DNA of 64,000 bases from Pseudomonadales bacterium (GCA_028280345.1 JANQLY010000023.1:62001-126000); one strand, 5' to 3'. Shown: positions 1 through 8,868, counted from the stretch's first letter. Notes: generated by a model not told the origin, from the letters alone. Translations and numbers: made by a program.

Positions 1-256
1 CAATATTTACGACGCACTTGTCGTTGATACCCCTGATGAGCGTTTTGGCAGCAAGGTAACGGCAGTCGTTGAAGTCCGTGAAGGCACAGATCTGACTTTG
101 GACAATGTTCAGGAAGAAGCGCGCAAGCATATTGCCGGCTACAAGGTGCCTCGTGAACTGCATGTTGTTGAGACCATACAACGCTTGCCTAACGGCAAAC
201 CCGATTACAAGGCTGCCAAAGCCTATGCCCTGTCCAAAGCAGGGCTCGTTGCCTGA
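1..256 (+). CDS. Acyl-CoA synthetase (AMP-binding), C-terminal fragment
   Basis: An open frame enters from the window edge (first full codon at 2) and ends at TGA 254-256, giving 84 residues. It matches the C-terminal lid domain of the ANL superfamily of acyl-CoA synthetases, which activate carboxylic acids to CoA thioesters through an acyl-adenylate. The diagnostic stretch is PNGKPDY near residues 63-69 of the fragment; its Lys is the conserved lysine needed for adenylation. The upstream AGYKVPR motif is also typical. The gene lies 44 bp before two acyl-CoA dehydrogenases and is probably first in a beta-oxidation operon. Substrate cannot be told, because the acyl-binding N-terminal domain is outside the window. 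Confidence 0.85.
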   Translation, partial: NIYDALVVDTPDERFGSKVTAVVEVREGTDLTLDNVQEEARKHIAGYKVPRELHVVETIQRLPNGKPDYKAAKAYALSKAGLVA

Positions 257-300
257 CAAGATTTTATTTAACCTGTTTTTTAACCTTATAGAGGAATCCA

Positions 301-1500
301 ATGAAACTCGCATTTTCAGATGAACACGAAAAGCTACGCCAGGAGTTGCGGGAGTACTTTTCAGACATCATGACCCCGGAATTGAAAGAAGAACTGCGCC
401 ATGATTTTAAAGGCGAAGGTGGAGGCCCGATCTGGAAAGAAACCATGCGCAAACTCGGCAAGGATGGCTGGATCGGCCTCGGCTGGCCCAAATCTTACGG
501 TGGCATGGAAAAAGGCCCGATGGAGCAATATATTTTCTTCGCCGAGTGTATGAAAGCCGGTTTTCCGTTCAACTTTTTGACTTCTGAGTCAGTTGGACCA
601 GCTCTGGCCGCTTTTGGCAGCGAAGAGTTAAAGCAGGAAATCATTCCAAAAATTCTCGCCGGAGACACCAATATCTGTATCGGTTACTCCGAACCCGGTG
701 CTGGCACAGACCTCGCCTCACTGAAAACACGTGCCGTGAAAGATGACGAAGGTTATTACACCATCAACGGACAAAAGATGTGGACATCACTGGCCGAGTT
801 TGCAGACTATATCTGGCTTGCCTGTAAAACCGGTAACGAAGATGAAAACGGCAAACACGGCTCGATCTCCATGTTCCTGATTCCGATGGACACACCGGGA
901 ATTTCTATCACTCCGGTTCACACCCTCGGCAGTGTGCGCACCAACGCGACTTACTTGCAGGACGTGCGTGTCCACGAAAGCCGTCTCGTCGGTGAAGAAA
1001 ATGCTGGCTGGCAAATTATTATGAGCCAGCTTAACCGCGAACGCCTTGCCCTGGTTACCCACGGCCCTTCCTGTGGCATCTTCAAAAAGGTTTGCAACTA
1101 TGCTGCCGAAGCCACTCTTCCTAACGGCGAACGCCTGATCGATCAGGACTGGGTAAAAATGAACCTCGCCAGAGCCCGTCAAGGCTTTGAAGCGATGCGC
1201 CTCATTTGCTACAAACAAGCCTGGGCGATTGCAACTTCCGGAAACCTTGACATGGCTGAGGCTTCCTCGGCAAAAGTCTACGGCTCCGAGTTTATGATTG
1301 AAGCAATGCGCGGCATGATGGAAATTGTCGGTTACAGCAGTAGCCTGCATATGCGCTCCGAGCATCGCATTCTCGATGGCGAACTCGACCGCCTCTACCG
1401 TACCCTGTCCATTCTCACCTTCGGGGGTGGCACTAACGAAATTCAACGCGACATTATTTCCATCTTTGGTCTATCCATGCCGCGTCCACTGCGCGCATAA
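301..1500 (+). CDS. Acyl-CoA dehydrogenase, longer subunit type
   Basis: A 399-residue FAD-dependent acyl-CoA dehydrogenase, which would introduce an alpha,beta double bond into acyl-CoA and pass electrons to ETF. N-terminal helical domain about 1-120, beta domain with GYSEPGAGTD near 128-137 and WTSLAEFAD near 161-169, C-terminal helical domain from about 230. The usual catalytic Glu of the YEGT motif is absent: the equivalent site reads FGGGTNEIQR. A Glu at 247 in NRERLAL sits where isovaleryl-CoA dehydrogenase carries its base, so E247 is the likely base (inference). An AGAGGAATCC ribosome site precedes ATG 301. It is 13 bp from a second, dissimilar dehydrogenase gene; such pairs form alpha2beta2 enzymes in bacterial steroid catabolism. 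Confidence 0.9.
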   Translation: MKLAFSDEHEKLRQELREYFSDIMTPELKEELRHDFKGEGGGPIWKETMRKLGKDGWIGLGWPKSYGGMEKGPMEQYIFFAECMKAGFPFNFLTSESVGPALAAFGSEELKQEIIPKILAGDTNICIGYSEPGAGTDLASLKTRAVKDDEGYYTINGQKMWTSLAEFADYIWLACKTGNEDENGKHGSISMFLIPMDTPGISITPVHTLGSVRTNATYLQDVRVHESRLVGEENAGWQIIMSQLNRERLALVTHGPSCGIFKKVCNYAAEATLPNGERLIDQDWVKMNLARARQGFEAMRLICYKQAWAIATSGNLDMAEASSAKVYGSEFMIEAMRGMMEIVGYSSSLHMRSEHRILDGELDRLYRTLSILTFGGGTNEIQRDIISIFGLSMPRPLRA

Positions 1501-1513
1501 GGGGGGAAACATC

Positions 1514-2611
1514 ATGGATTTTGCATTAACTGAAGAACAAAACGATATTCAAACACTCGCTAACCAGATTCTTACTGATCAGGTTACCGCAGATGACCTT
1601 CATCAGTACGATGATCGCGACAACGAGCGTTACGATGGCAAACTGTGGGCACAACTCGCCGACAGCGGCCTGTTGGGTATTACCATCGACGCAGACAAAG
1701 GTGGCATGGGTTTTAGCTTTAACGAACTCGCACTGTTTTTTGAAGAGTGTGGTCGTGTGCTCGCACCGGTACCCGCGATACCTTCACTGGTTTCAGCAAT
1801 GGCCATTCAGAAATACGGTAACGACGAACTGAAAAGCATGCTTGGCGGCGTAGTAAGCGGTGAAGTGGTATTAACTGCAGCGCTTGAAGAAGTTGGCAAT
1901 CAGGATGTTTTCAACCCGACGGCTACTTTTAGCGATGGTAAATTAAACGGCATCAAACACGGCGTTTCCTATGTTGGTATTACCACCCGCATGCTGGTGG
2001 TGGCTAAAGAAAATGACGAGAGTGTTTTGCTTGTGGTTGACCCCAAAGACAGTTCTATTAGCAAAACAGCATTGTGGTCTACAACATTTGAGCCCCAGGA
2101 TCACCTGGAGTTTAACAATACACCCGCAGAAAAAATCGGCGGTGCCGATGCAGCCAGCTATCTGCTTGAGCACTACATTGTTTCCCTGTGCGCCTACCAG
2201 GTAGGCGCCTGTGAAAAAATGGTAAACCTCACATCCACCTATACTTCCGAGCGTGAACAGTTTGGTGTAAAGATTGCGACCTTCCAGGCCGTAGGACACC
2301 GCACCGCCAACTGCTATATTGATGCGAAGTGTCTGAAGCTGGTCACCCAGCAGGCGGTATCACTGCTTGCTGAAGAAAAAGACGCCAGTGTCGCTGTCAA
2401 CGTTGCAAAAGCCTGGAGCGGCGACGCAAGCCATCGCATCAGCTATGCCACACAGCATTTACATGGTGGTATGGGCGTGGATCGCGATTATCCACTTTGG
2501 CGCTATGCGCTGTGGGCGAAACAAAACGAATTAATGCTTGGTAGTACTACCTATCACTTGGAGGCTTTGGGTGAGGCTATAGCTGCCGGCAATTACGACA
2601 TCGACCCCTGA
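1514..2611 (+). CDS. Acyl-CoA dehydrogenase, shorter partner subunit
   Basis: A 365-residue acyl-CoA dehydrogenase family protein starting MDFALTEEQ at ATG 1514, with a G-rich AAGGGGGG ribosome site just upstream. The reading frame is open further upstream to 1325, but that part overlaps the preceding gene and lacks family similarity. The C-terminal helical domain has QHLHGGMGVDRDYPLWRY (about residues 316-333), typical of the family, but neither of the two usual catalytic glutamate positions is obvious. That is expected of the non-catalytic partner in heterotetrameric dehydrogenases. With the preceding gene it probably encodes one enzyme acting on a bulky acyl-CoA; the steroid or terpenoid suggestion is inference. 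Confidence 0.87.
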   Translation: MDFALTEEQNDIQTLANQILTDQVTADDLHQYDDRDNERYDGKLWAQLADSGLLGITIDADKGGMGFSFNELALFFEECGRVLAPVPAIPSLVSAMAIQKYGNDELKSMLGGVVSGEVVLTAALEEVGNQDVFNPTATFSDGKLNGIKHGVSYVGITTRMLVVAKENDESVLLVVDPKDSSISKTALWSTTFEPQDHLEFNNTPAEKIGGADAASYLLEHYIVSLCAYQVGACEKMVNLTSTYTSEREQFGVKIATFQAVGHRTANCYIDAKCLKLVTQQAVSLLAEEKDASVAVNVAKAWSGDASHRISYATQHLHGGMGVDRDYPLWRYALWAKQNELMLGSTTYHLEALGEAIAAGNYDIDP

Positions 2612-2634
2612 AATAACTTTGTGACGTTATTTTT

Positions 2635-2735
2635 GAACAATAACTGCGTTAAAGCTGTACTCGAAGCCTCATGTATTATCTATACACTCCGGCTCTCCGT
2701 GCAGCTTCGCCTTGTTCTTGCTCAAAAATATTCAC
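2635..2735 (+). repeat. Intergenic inverted-repeat element, copy 1
   Basis: The 197-bp gap 2612-2808 holds an imperfect hairpin. AAAGCTGTACTCGAAG around 2650-2667 pairs with a CCGTGCAGCTTCG-like arm ending near 2711, and the centre reads CTCATGTATTATCTATACACTCCG. It begins with ACTGCGTTAAA and ends with GCCTTGTTCTTGCTCAAAAATATTC. The same block plan recurs at 51766-51865: ACTGCGTTAAA, a CTCA-TTTACT-like centre, ACTCCG, then GCCTTGT. The style is familiar from intergenic repeats of marine gammaproteobacteria, but I cannot name the family. It could act as a terminator or mRNA-stability element between the dehydrogenase and hydratase genes. Confidence 0.55.
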
Positions 2736-2808
2736 CACAAAGCTTATTTCTCCTAAATTTATATAAACATATTCATTCATAATTTTTAATTAACTGGAGT
2801 TAAACACC

Positions 2809-3627
2809 ATGGCAGAAGAACTCGATATCAGTACGAAAAACTGTACGATTGAAAAAGATGGTCACATCATGATCGTAACCTTGAACCGCCCCGAAGCGAA
2901 AAATGCGCTGAGTTCACAAATGATCGTGGGCATGTACCGCGCCTGGCGCCGCCTCGACGAAGACAAGGACTTGCGCGCTGCAATTTTGACCGGTAAGGGC
3001 GATACCTTCTGTGCCGGCATGGATTTGAAAAGTGGTACCGATGGTGACGGCGACGATGAAATCGGCGAACTGATGAAAGAAATTCCCGACCTGCACTGGC
3101 AAGCCCTGCTGCGTCACAACCAGCCGATGAAGCCGGTGATTATGGCGGTTGAAGGCTATGCACTGGCTGGCGGCACCGAAATCCTGCAAGGCACAGATAT
3201 TCGTGTCGGTGCAGAGGATGCTGTTTTTGGTGTTACCGAATGTAAACGCGGTCTATTCCCTCTTGGTGGCTCCACCATTCGTTTGCGCCGCCAGATTCCC
3301 TACTGCCTCGCGGCAGAAATCCTGCTGATGGGCCGCCATATTACTGCTCAGGAAGCACAGGAATGGGGTTTGATTAATCGCGTCGTACCCAAAGGTCAGG
3401 CACTTGAAGAAGCGATGAAAATCGCCAAAGAAATTACCGAAGAAAACGCTCCGCTGTCGGTTCAGGCAATTCTTAAATCCCTGCGTATGTATCAACAGGA
3501 TATGTCAGAAAAAGATGCGCTGGCAAAAGAGGAAGAACTCGGCTGGACTATTTTTGGTACCAAGGATTCAAAAGAAGGCATGAAAGCGTTCAAGGAAAAG
3601 CGTAAGCCGAATTTTATTGGCGAGTAA
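2809..3627 (+). CDS. Enoyl-CoA hydratase, crotonase family
   Basis: A 272-residue crotonase-fold protein that would hydrate a 2-enoyl-CoA, the step after acyl-CoA dehydrogenation. The oxyanion-hole segments are CAGMDLKSG (68-76) and EGYALAGGTE (115-124). Both glutamates of true hydratases are retained: E124 in AGGTEI and E144 in GVTECKRG. This favours hydratase over isomerase or hydrolase. The start ATG 2809 has a TGGAG ribosome site. It shares strand and probably function with the dehydrogenase pair upstream, but a 197-bp gap with a repeat element separates them. It is followed by a strong bidirectional terminator. Overall look resembles the hydratases found in steroid and long-chain gene clusters; the substrate is unknown. 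Confidence 0.88.
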   Translation: MAEELDISTKNCTIEKDGHIMIVTLNRPEAKNALSSQMIVGMYRAWRRLDEDKDLRAAILTGKGDTFCAGMDLKSGTDGDGDDEIGELMKEIPDLHWQALLRHNQPMKPVIMAVEGYALAGGTEILQGTDIRVGAEDAVFGVTECKRGLFPLGGSTIRLRRQIPYCLAAEILLMGRHITAQEAQEWGLINRVVPKGQALEEAMKIAKEITEENAPLSVQAILKSLRMYQQDMSEKDALAKEEELGWTIFGTKDSKEGMKAFKEKRKPNFIGE

Positions 3628-3644
3628 CGCTACCCCCATCAAAT

Positions 3645-3686
3645 AAAAAGGCATACCGAAAATCCGGCATGCCTTTTTATTTTTCC
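3645..3686. terminator. Bidirectional intrinsic terminator
   Basis: Perfect arms AAAAAGGCAT (3645-3654) and ATGCCTTTTT (3669-3678), with further CCG/CGG pairing inside, followed by TATTTTT on the + strand and by a T run on the - strand. It sits between the convergent hydratase gene and the coiled-coil gene and can serve both. Confidence 0.85.
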
Positions 3687-3699
3687 TGATTAATGAAAT

Positions 3700-5220
3700 T
3701 TACTCTATTGAAGCGCGCTCCAGTGACATGGAAAGAGGCTGATCATCCTCATCAACATACCCCACTATCACTCCATCCAGTTGCCAGGCTCCACTTTGAT
3801 TGCGACTGAAAGCGAGCTTTGCCCGGCGCAGATCACCGTAGTCATCCTCAGCTGTAAATATAACCGTTGCCGCTGACTCCGTAACAGTACGATCAGTCAA
3901 ATTAAACGTTGGGTGTAACGCAATCGCTGCCAACTCCCCCCAGGGAATACCTCCTTCTGGAACCAATTGTATTCTACCCACATCATCTTTTTTTACAGCA
4001 GCATCAATAACCTGAATCACAGTTTTTCTAAGTCCTACATCAAGTTTTGCAGGAGGTACGAGCACACTGGTACTGAAGGTTTGCGATCTTTCAACCATGG
4101 CAAACATCTCGGCAACATAGCTGTAGGTGCTGGAGAGCTCCTCAACCAACTCCGGTTCATTGGCCAACAATTCACTGACAGGCCTAACCGAAAGCGCTAC
4201 ATCACTACCACTGATAACAGAGAACCCGTAAGAATCTGAAATAAACTCTAACATTTCCGACAGTTGAATCTCTGCCGCCCCATTGTATTCATATTCAATA
4301 ACATCATGATCACCACCAGCGTCCATCATATAGGCGTAAATCATATTTTGATCCCAATTACTAAAGGCAGGTGCACCAAATAACGAAATCTCATCAAGAG
4401 TCTCAACAGAATAAATACGCCCCTCAAATTCTTCAAAAGCAATTGCCTTAAATGACTGTCTGTCTTCGCTAACAATACTGCCAACATAATATTCTTCATC
4501 CCTTATCCACATATCAAATCCCGGCTCGTTAGTACTTGCAAGAGCCTCCATTTTTTCTGTACTCAACCCTTCCAGACGCTGCAATTCAACAAGCACCTCT
4601 TCTGTTCCACCTTCGGATTTAAAACTCGCAAGCACCTTGGCAGGCTCAATCAAATGGGTATGCTGTATTTGTTGTGCAAGAGACTCTATATCTGTGTAAT
4701 GGCCATCAAATTCATCTGCAATCAGGTCGAGCAGTTGCTGCACATCATCCCCAAAAGTACCCAGCCGTTCCGCTATCTGCTGCTGTTTGGATTTTTTCTC
4801 TTGTTCGAGTTCCTCTTTTTGTCTTTTCGCCTTGGCAAGGTCAGCTTTGGCTTCTTCAACTGTTTCCAGTGCTTGCATTGCTTCCTGACGCGCTAAATCT
4901 GCCTCCTTTTCAATATCCTTCATTTTGTCTTGCAGAGCCTGTAGTGTTTCCATTCCCTGGGTGACGTTATCCAACATAGTGCCATGCATGTTGTTTATCG
5001 CTTCATAGGTTGTCCTGAGTGATTGATGAGCATCGTCAATTTGTGCCTGCTGCTGCGCTATGCCCTCCTGGTATTGCCCCTGGAACATATAAATTGCAAA
5101 CACAAACCCCACTAAAACGAGAATGGGCACCCCGAGACGATTTGCAATCTCAGCCAGCAAATCATAGATAGTCCTTCCTGTTGTATTCTCTCCACCATTA
5201 TTATCACCGTCGCTGCTCAT
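3700..5220 (-). CDS. Membrane-anchored coiled-coil protein, unknown function
   Basis: A 506-residue protein I do not recognise. An acidic N-terminus rich in Gly and Asn is followed by one membrane segment at about residues 34-48 (VPILVLVGFVFAIYMF). From roughly 50 to 165 it is a long Gln/Glu/Lys/Ala-rich coiled coil. The remaining 340 residues are acidic and soluble-looking, with no cysteine motif. With the short N-terminus inside, the bulk would be periplasmic; this is inference. The ATG has an almost ideal GGAGGG ribosome site at 5225-5230. It is flanked by a divergent GH79 gene and a convergent hydratase, so it is probably monocistronic. It could be a scaffold or envelope protein. Confidence 0.75.
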   Translation of the reverse strand: MSSDGDNNGGENTTGRTIYDLLAEIANRLGVPILVLVGFVFAIYMFQGQYQEGIAQQQAQIDDAHQSLRTTYEAINNMHGTMLDNVTQGMETLQALQDKMKDIEKEADLARQEAMQALETVEEAKADLAKAKRQKEELEQEKKSKQQQIAERLGTFGDDVQQLLDLIADEFDGHYTDIESLAQQIQHTHLIEPAKVLASFKSEGGTEEVLVELQRLEGLSTEKMEALASTNEPGFDMWIRDEEYYVGSIVSEDRQSFKAIAFEEFEGRIYSVETLDEISLFGAPAFSNWDQNMIYAYMMDAGGDHDVIEYEYNGAAEIQLSEMLEFISDSYGFSVISGSDVALSVRPVSELLANEPELVEELSSTYSYVAEMFAMVERSQTFSTSVLVPPAKLDVGLRKTVIQVIDAAVKKDDVGRIQLVPEGGIPWGELAAIALHPTFNLTDRTVTESAATVIFTAEDDYGDLRRAKLAFSRNQSGAWQLDGVIVGYVDEDDQPLSMSLERASIE

Positions 5221-5482
5221 GTTTCCCTCCGAAATTCCTGATTAAGTCGTGGCGACTTTGTACCTTAAACGCTCGCCAACTACAATCAGATGCTTTGCGA
5301 AGCCACTGCACAGAAACCTGCTAACCCGCCTTCCTGCCACTCGCCTGCTGCTGGCAAAGCTGCTCACTCCGCCGCGCTTGCTGAATTTTTTTCAATGTAC
5401 TCACTCCTGTCCCATTTCTATATAGCCACTTCAGCAATTAATGTATACAATCAACAACAATATCTAACTTATTGAAAAGGTT
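5221..5482. other. Divergent intergenic region between the coiled-coil and GH79 genes
   Basis: This 262-bp gap must carry both start regions. Near the + gene there is TATACAAT at about 5443-5450 that could be a -10 box, but no good -35 is visible. A short + strand open frame (5290-5475) is Ala/Ser/Cys-rich with no ribosome site and is not accepted as a gene. No hairpin of note was found. Confidence 0.35.
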
Positions 5483-7018
5483 ATGATTATTGACAGTCCC
5501 GAGATCGCCTCACCCGGTCAACACTGGCGACTGCCATACCTGCGTCTGCTCAGGCGTCTGGATCTGCGCTTGCGCCGCAAACAGCGACCACCTCACCCTC
5601 ATCACGCAACAATTGCACTTTCATTGCACGACCCGGTGACGCAAGTAGATGAAGAGTTTCTTTCTTACTCGATTGATATTTCCGTACTCGCCGGTGGTTT
5701 CTGGTGGGAAGGCAGCCAGAGGGTACGCAAAGGCCTCGGCACCTTGCGCGTGCCACCTCTCGACCTCAATTCCAAAAAACTCGACCGGCGAGTTCAGGCG
5801 CTCGGGCCCGCCTACTTACGCATTGGCGGTTCCGAGGCAGACAAGATTCACTACTTTGAGCGTCCTGCTGACGATTCCGACAGTCTTGTCCTGACGCGGG
5901 AAATCTGGGACAACCTCAACCATTTTGTGCAACGCAACCAACTGCGGTTTGCGTTTACGGTGAAATACGGCCTGTTCCAGCGCAAGCAGCACGGCGAATG
6001 GTGTGGCAGTGAGGTTGAAAAGCTGTTGCGCTACAGTCTCGACAAGGGTTATCACATTGATGTCTGCGAACTCGGTAACGAACTCAACGCCTACTGGGCT
6101 TTCCACGGCCTGACTTCACAACCGCGAGCGCGCAATCTTGCCATTGATTACGCAACCTTTATCAACCATATTCGACAATTTATGCCCGACGCCAAAGTCA
6201 TCGGGCCCGGCAGTGCATTCTGGCCAAAGCTCGGTGAAACAATTCGCCCGTTTTCCAATATCACACGCCGCTTCCTCGAAACCTGCCGCGAACAAAATAC
6301 CAATATTGATATTGTGGACTGGCACTACTACCCATTCCAGAGCGAACGCTCCCCGGTACGCACCCGCACCGCAACACTCAAGGGCCTGCTCAAGCCACAA
6401 CATCTGAACGATTTCAAAAAATACGCCAAAACCATGCGCGACTATCGCGACGAGTTTTTCCCCGAGGCACAGATCTGGACAGGAGAAACCGGCTCCGCCC
6501 AGTGCGGTGGCCAGGAAAAACTTTCCGATCGCTTTGCTTCATGCTTCTGGTGGGCTGATCAGCTCGGTCTCGGTGCGCTGATGGGACAATCTGTGATGAT
6601 TCGTCAAAGTCTGATCGGCGGTGAATACGGCTTGCTTGATCGCCTGACCCTAAAGCCGCGCCCGGATTACTGGCTGAGCTGGTTGTGGAAGCAATTAATG
6701 GGTAGCGAAGTTTACGATGTGGATAATATCCACCACTTGCTGCGCTGTTACTGCCACAGTACACCTGACAAACAGGGCAAAGCTCTGTTGTTAATTAACT
6801 TGTCAGGCAAGCCACTGACAATTCACGATACCGGCTTTGGCAAACTGCTGCAGCAGTATGCGCTGACTGCCAAAAACCTGCACAGCAAAAAGGTGTTAAT
6901 TAATGGTATCAAGCCCCGCTTTAACAAGGGCAACATCTCACTCGAGGACTTCATTAGCGAAACAAATGACCCGGTTCTCGCGCCCTACAGCATTAATTTC
7001 TGGATTTACAAACGCTAG
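5483..7018 (+). CDS. GH79 family (heparanase-like) glycoside hydrolase
   Basis: A 511-residue (beta/alpha)8 glycosidase resembling heparanase and bacterial beta-glucuronidases of family GH79. LGPAYLRIGGSEAD (107-120) corresponds to the conserved LSPAYLRFGG strand. The acid/base is E200 in CELGNELNAYW, and the nucleophile is E335 in IWTGETGSAQCGG. WHYYPF (280-285) supplies active-site aromatics, and a C-terminal beta-sandwich follows from about 420. The first 40 residues are Arg/Leu-rich with no signal peptide, so it appears cytoplasmic, unusual for an enzyme expected to attack uronic-acid polysaccharides. It could act on an internal glycoside. A NAD-dependent epimerase follows at 121 bp. ATG 5483 has only a weak AAAAGGTT ribosome site. 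Confidence 0.8.
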   Translation: MIIDSPEIASPGQHWRLPYLRLLRRLDLRLRRKQRPPHPHHATIALSLHDPVTQVDEEFLSYSIDISVLAGGFWWEGSQRVRKGLGTLRVPPLDLNSKKLDRRVQALGPAYLRIGGSEADKIHYFERPADDSDSLVLTREIWDNLNHFVQRNQLRFAFTVKYGLFQRKQHGEWCGSEVEKLLRYSLDKGYHIDVCELGNELNAYWAFHGLTSQPRARNLAIDYATFINHIRQFMPDAKVIGPGSAFWPKLGETIRPFSNITRRFLETCREQNTNIDIVDWHYYPFQSERSPVRTRTATLKGLLKPQHLNDFKKYAKTMRDYRDEFFPEAQIWTGETGSAQCGGQEKLSDRFASCFWWADQLGLGALMGQSVMIRQSLIGGEYGLLDRLTLKPRPDYWLSWLWKQLMGSEVYDVDNIHHLLRCYCHSTPDKQGKALLLINLSGKPLTIHDTGFGKLLQQYALTAKNLHSKKVLINGIKPRFNKGNISLEDFISETNDPVLAPYSINFWIYKR

Positions 7019-7139
7019 CACCCAACCTGTGTAAAGTGATTCGGCGTACATTTCAACCACGTATATTTCCGTACCCGGATTCCCATTTTTGCAGGAGAAA
7101 TACCGTACAATAACGCCCATTTGAGACACTGAAGCACCG

Positions 7140-8057
7140 ATGGATCTAGCAGGACAACATATTGCCGTGACCGGCGCCACCGGCTTTCTCGGTCAATACA
7201 TTGTTGACCGCCTGTTGAAACACAACGCCAATGTTGTGGCAGTGGTCAGAAACCCGGATAAAGTCCCCGCACTGAAAAACCTCGACATTGAATTTCGCAA
7301 GGCAGACCTTGCCGACACTGATGCACTGTCAAAAGCGTTTGAAGGTCTTGATGCGGTTGTCTCCAATGCGGGCCAGGTCGGTGCTTCCAATTTCGAGGAA
7401 ATGGTCAAAAACAATGTCGGCGGCACTGAAAACGTATTTAACGCATTGCACAATGCCGGCATCAAACGCTGCATCAAAGTATCTTCAGGTAGTGTCTATA
7501 AATACTCCGGCAAACAGATCATGGATGAAACCACACAACTGCGCAGCGCTACGGATCGTAAGCACCCATTAAGCGCCTATCCGATTTCCAAATCACTGGC
7601 CGAACAGCGCGCATGGGAACTCTCGAAGAAGTTTGACATCGACCTGACTACCATTCGTCCCTTCGGAATTTTCGGTGCGTTTGATAACGGCACGTTCAGT
7701 TGGTGGTTTTCCCGGCTGATGAAAATTCCCGTTGTGCCCTACCCGGTTGGCATAGATGTATGCCTCATTTATGCTGGCGATGTTGCCGAGGCCATTTGCC
7801 ACTGCATCGATCGGGATATTGCCCGCAACAAGGCTTATAACATTTGTGGCCACCCACTGGATGCATGGCATTTCAGCTCCATCTGGAAGCAAGCCGGTGG
7901 TCAAACGAGCTGGCTACGTCTTCCGGTGCCAGTACCAGCAAAATTGCGCGCCAGCAATCAGTTGGCGATTCGCGAGCTGGGTTGGGAACCACGCCCGATT
8001 ATTGAATCCTGCAGAGAAATGATTGCCGCTGAACAGCGCGGTTCTCACTGGGACTGA
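7140..8057 (+). CDS. NAD(P)-dependent epimerase/dehydratase (extended SDR)
   Basis: A 305-residue extended short-chain dehydrogenase. The Rossmann nucleotide-binding motif TGATGFLG is at residues 11-18, VSSGSVY at 114-120 supplies the catalytic Ser, and YPISK (147-151) is the YxxxK pair. The C-terminal half is shorter than in UDP-glucose epimerases and resembles NAD-dependent epimerases or 3-beta-hydroxysteroid-dehydrogenase-like proteins. Direct substrate assignment is not possible. It lies between a glycosidase and a crotonase (28 bp before the latter), so a role in either sugar or acyl/steroid metabolism would fit. The start at ATG 7140 begins MDLAGQHIAVTG; no strong ribosome site is visible. 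Confidence 0.85.
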   Translation: MDLAGQHIAVTGATGFLGQYIVDRLLKHNANVVAVVRNPDKVPALKNLDIEFRKADLADTDALSKAFEGLDAVVSNAGQVGASNFEEMVKNNVGGTENVFNALHNAGIKRCIKVSSGSVYKYSGKQIMDETTQLRSATDRKHPLSAYPISKSLAEQRAWELSKKFDIDLTTIRPFGIFGAFDNGTFSWWFSRLMKIPVVPYPVGIDVCLIYAGDVAEAICHCIDRDIARNKAYNICGHPLDAWHFSSIWKQAGGQTSWLRLPVPVPAKLRASNQLAIRELGWEPRPIIESCREMIAAEQRGSHWD

Positions 8058-8085
8058 ATCACTCTTAATCCACAGGTAACTTTTT

Positions 8086-8856
8086 ATGTCTGAAGATCTC
8101 ATCCTGACTGAAACACTCGACCCCGGCGTTTACATCATTACCTTCAATCGCCCGGAAAAGAAAAATGCCTTTAAACAGGCTGCATGGTTTCCGCTGCGCG
8201 ATGCACTGCAACACGCACGCGAAAACGACGATATCAATGTTGTGATTTTGACTGGTGCCGGCGATGACTTTACCTCCGGCGTAGATCTCGGCGACTTCGG
8301 CGACGAACCTGGCCAGAAACCTAAATTTGAATATATGATGGACGAACTGTGCAACTTCGACAAACCACTGCTCGGCGCAGCCAAAGGTGCAGCAATCGGT
8401 TTTGGTGCCACCGTGTTGATGCACTGCGATATTGTCTATGTCGGCGAGTCATTGAAAATGCGACTACCGTTTGTGAATCTTGGCCTCGTACCGGAAGCCG
8501 CCAGTAGCTATACCTTGCAATCCATTATCGGTCGGCAGGCCGCCGCCGAATTGCTGTTTACTGCCGAGTGGATTGATGCAGAAAAAGCTAAACAGTTTGA
8601 TTTGTGTCGCGAGATTTATCCCGATGATGAGTTACTTGCCAAAACCATAGCCAAGGCTGAGGAAATTGCCAAATGGCCTGTGGGCGCACTGCGGGAAACC
8701 AAACACTGCGTTATGGAAGCGCATAAAGCCGGTATTGCACGGGCGCGGGAAGTAGAAATGGAAGGAATGGTAAAACAGGCAGGATCTGCTGAAAATATTG
8801 AAGCGATAACAGCCTTTCTTGAAAAGCGCGAACCGAATTTCAAAAAATCCGGATAA
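8086..8856 (+). CDS. Enoyl-CoA isomerase-like crotonase family protein
   Basis: A 256-residue crotonase-fold protein. The first hydratase glutamate is missing (GFGATVLMHCD at 105-115). However, LVPEAASSYTL (134-144) matches the catalytic segment of peroxisomal-type delta3,delta2-enoyl-CoA isomerases, with E137 as the likely base. It is therefore better described as an isomerase, moving a double bond into the 2-position so that beta-oxidation of unsaturated substrates can continue. The oxyanion-hole region SGVDLGDFG (64-72) is preserved. It follows the epimerase gene by 28 bp with an AGGTAAC ribosome site and is probably cotranscribed. A perfect inverted repeat comes 13 bp after its stop. Confidence 0.82.
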   Translation: MSEDLILTETLDPGVYIITFNRPEKKNAFKQAAWFPLRDALQHARENDDINVVILTGAGDDFTSGVDLGDFGDEPGQKPKFEYMMDELCNFDKPLLGAAKGAAIGFGATVLMHCDIVYVGESLKMRLPFVNLGLVPEAASSYTLQSIIGRQAAAELLFTAEWIDAEKAKQFDLCREIYPDDELLAKTIAKAEEIAKWPVGALRETKHCVMEAHKAGIARAREVEMEGMVKQAGSAENIEAITAFLEKREPNFKKSG

Positions 8857-8868
8857 AGTGACATTTTT

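Noticed and set aside
787..1446. Long reverse-strand open frame inside the first dehydrogenase
   Set aside because: It is antisense to a strongly conserved gene, and its translation has no family resemblance.
5290..5475. Short + strand open frame before the GH79 gene
   Set aside because: No ribosome site, Ala/Ser/Cys-rich chance composition, and located in the shared start region of two divergent genes.
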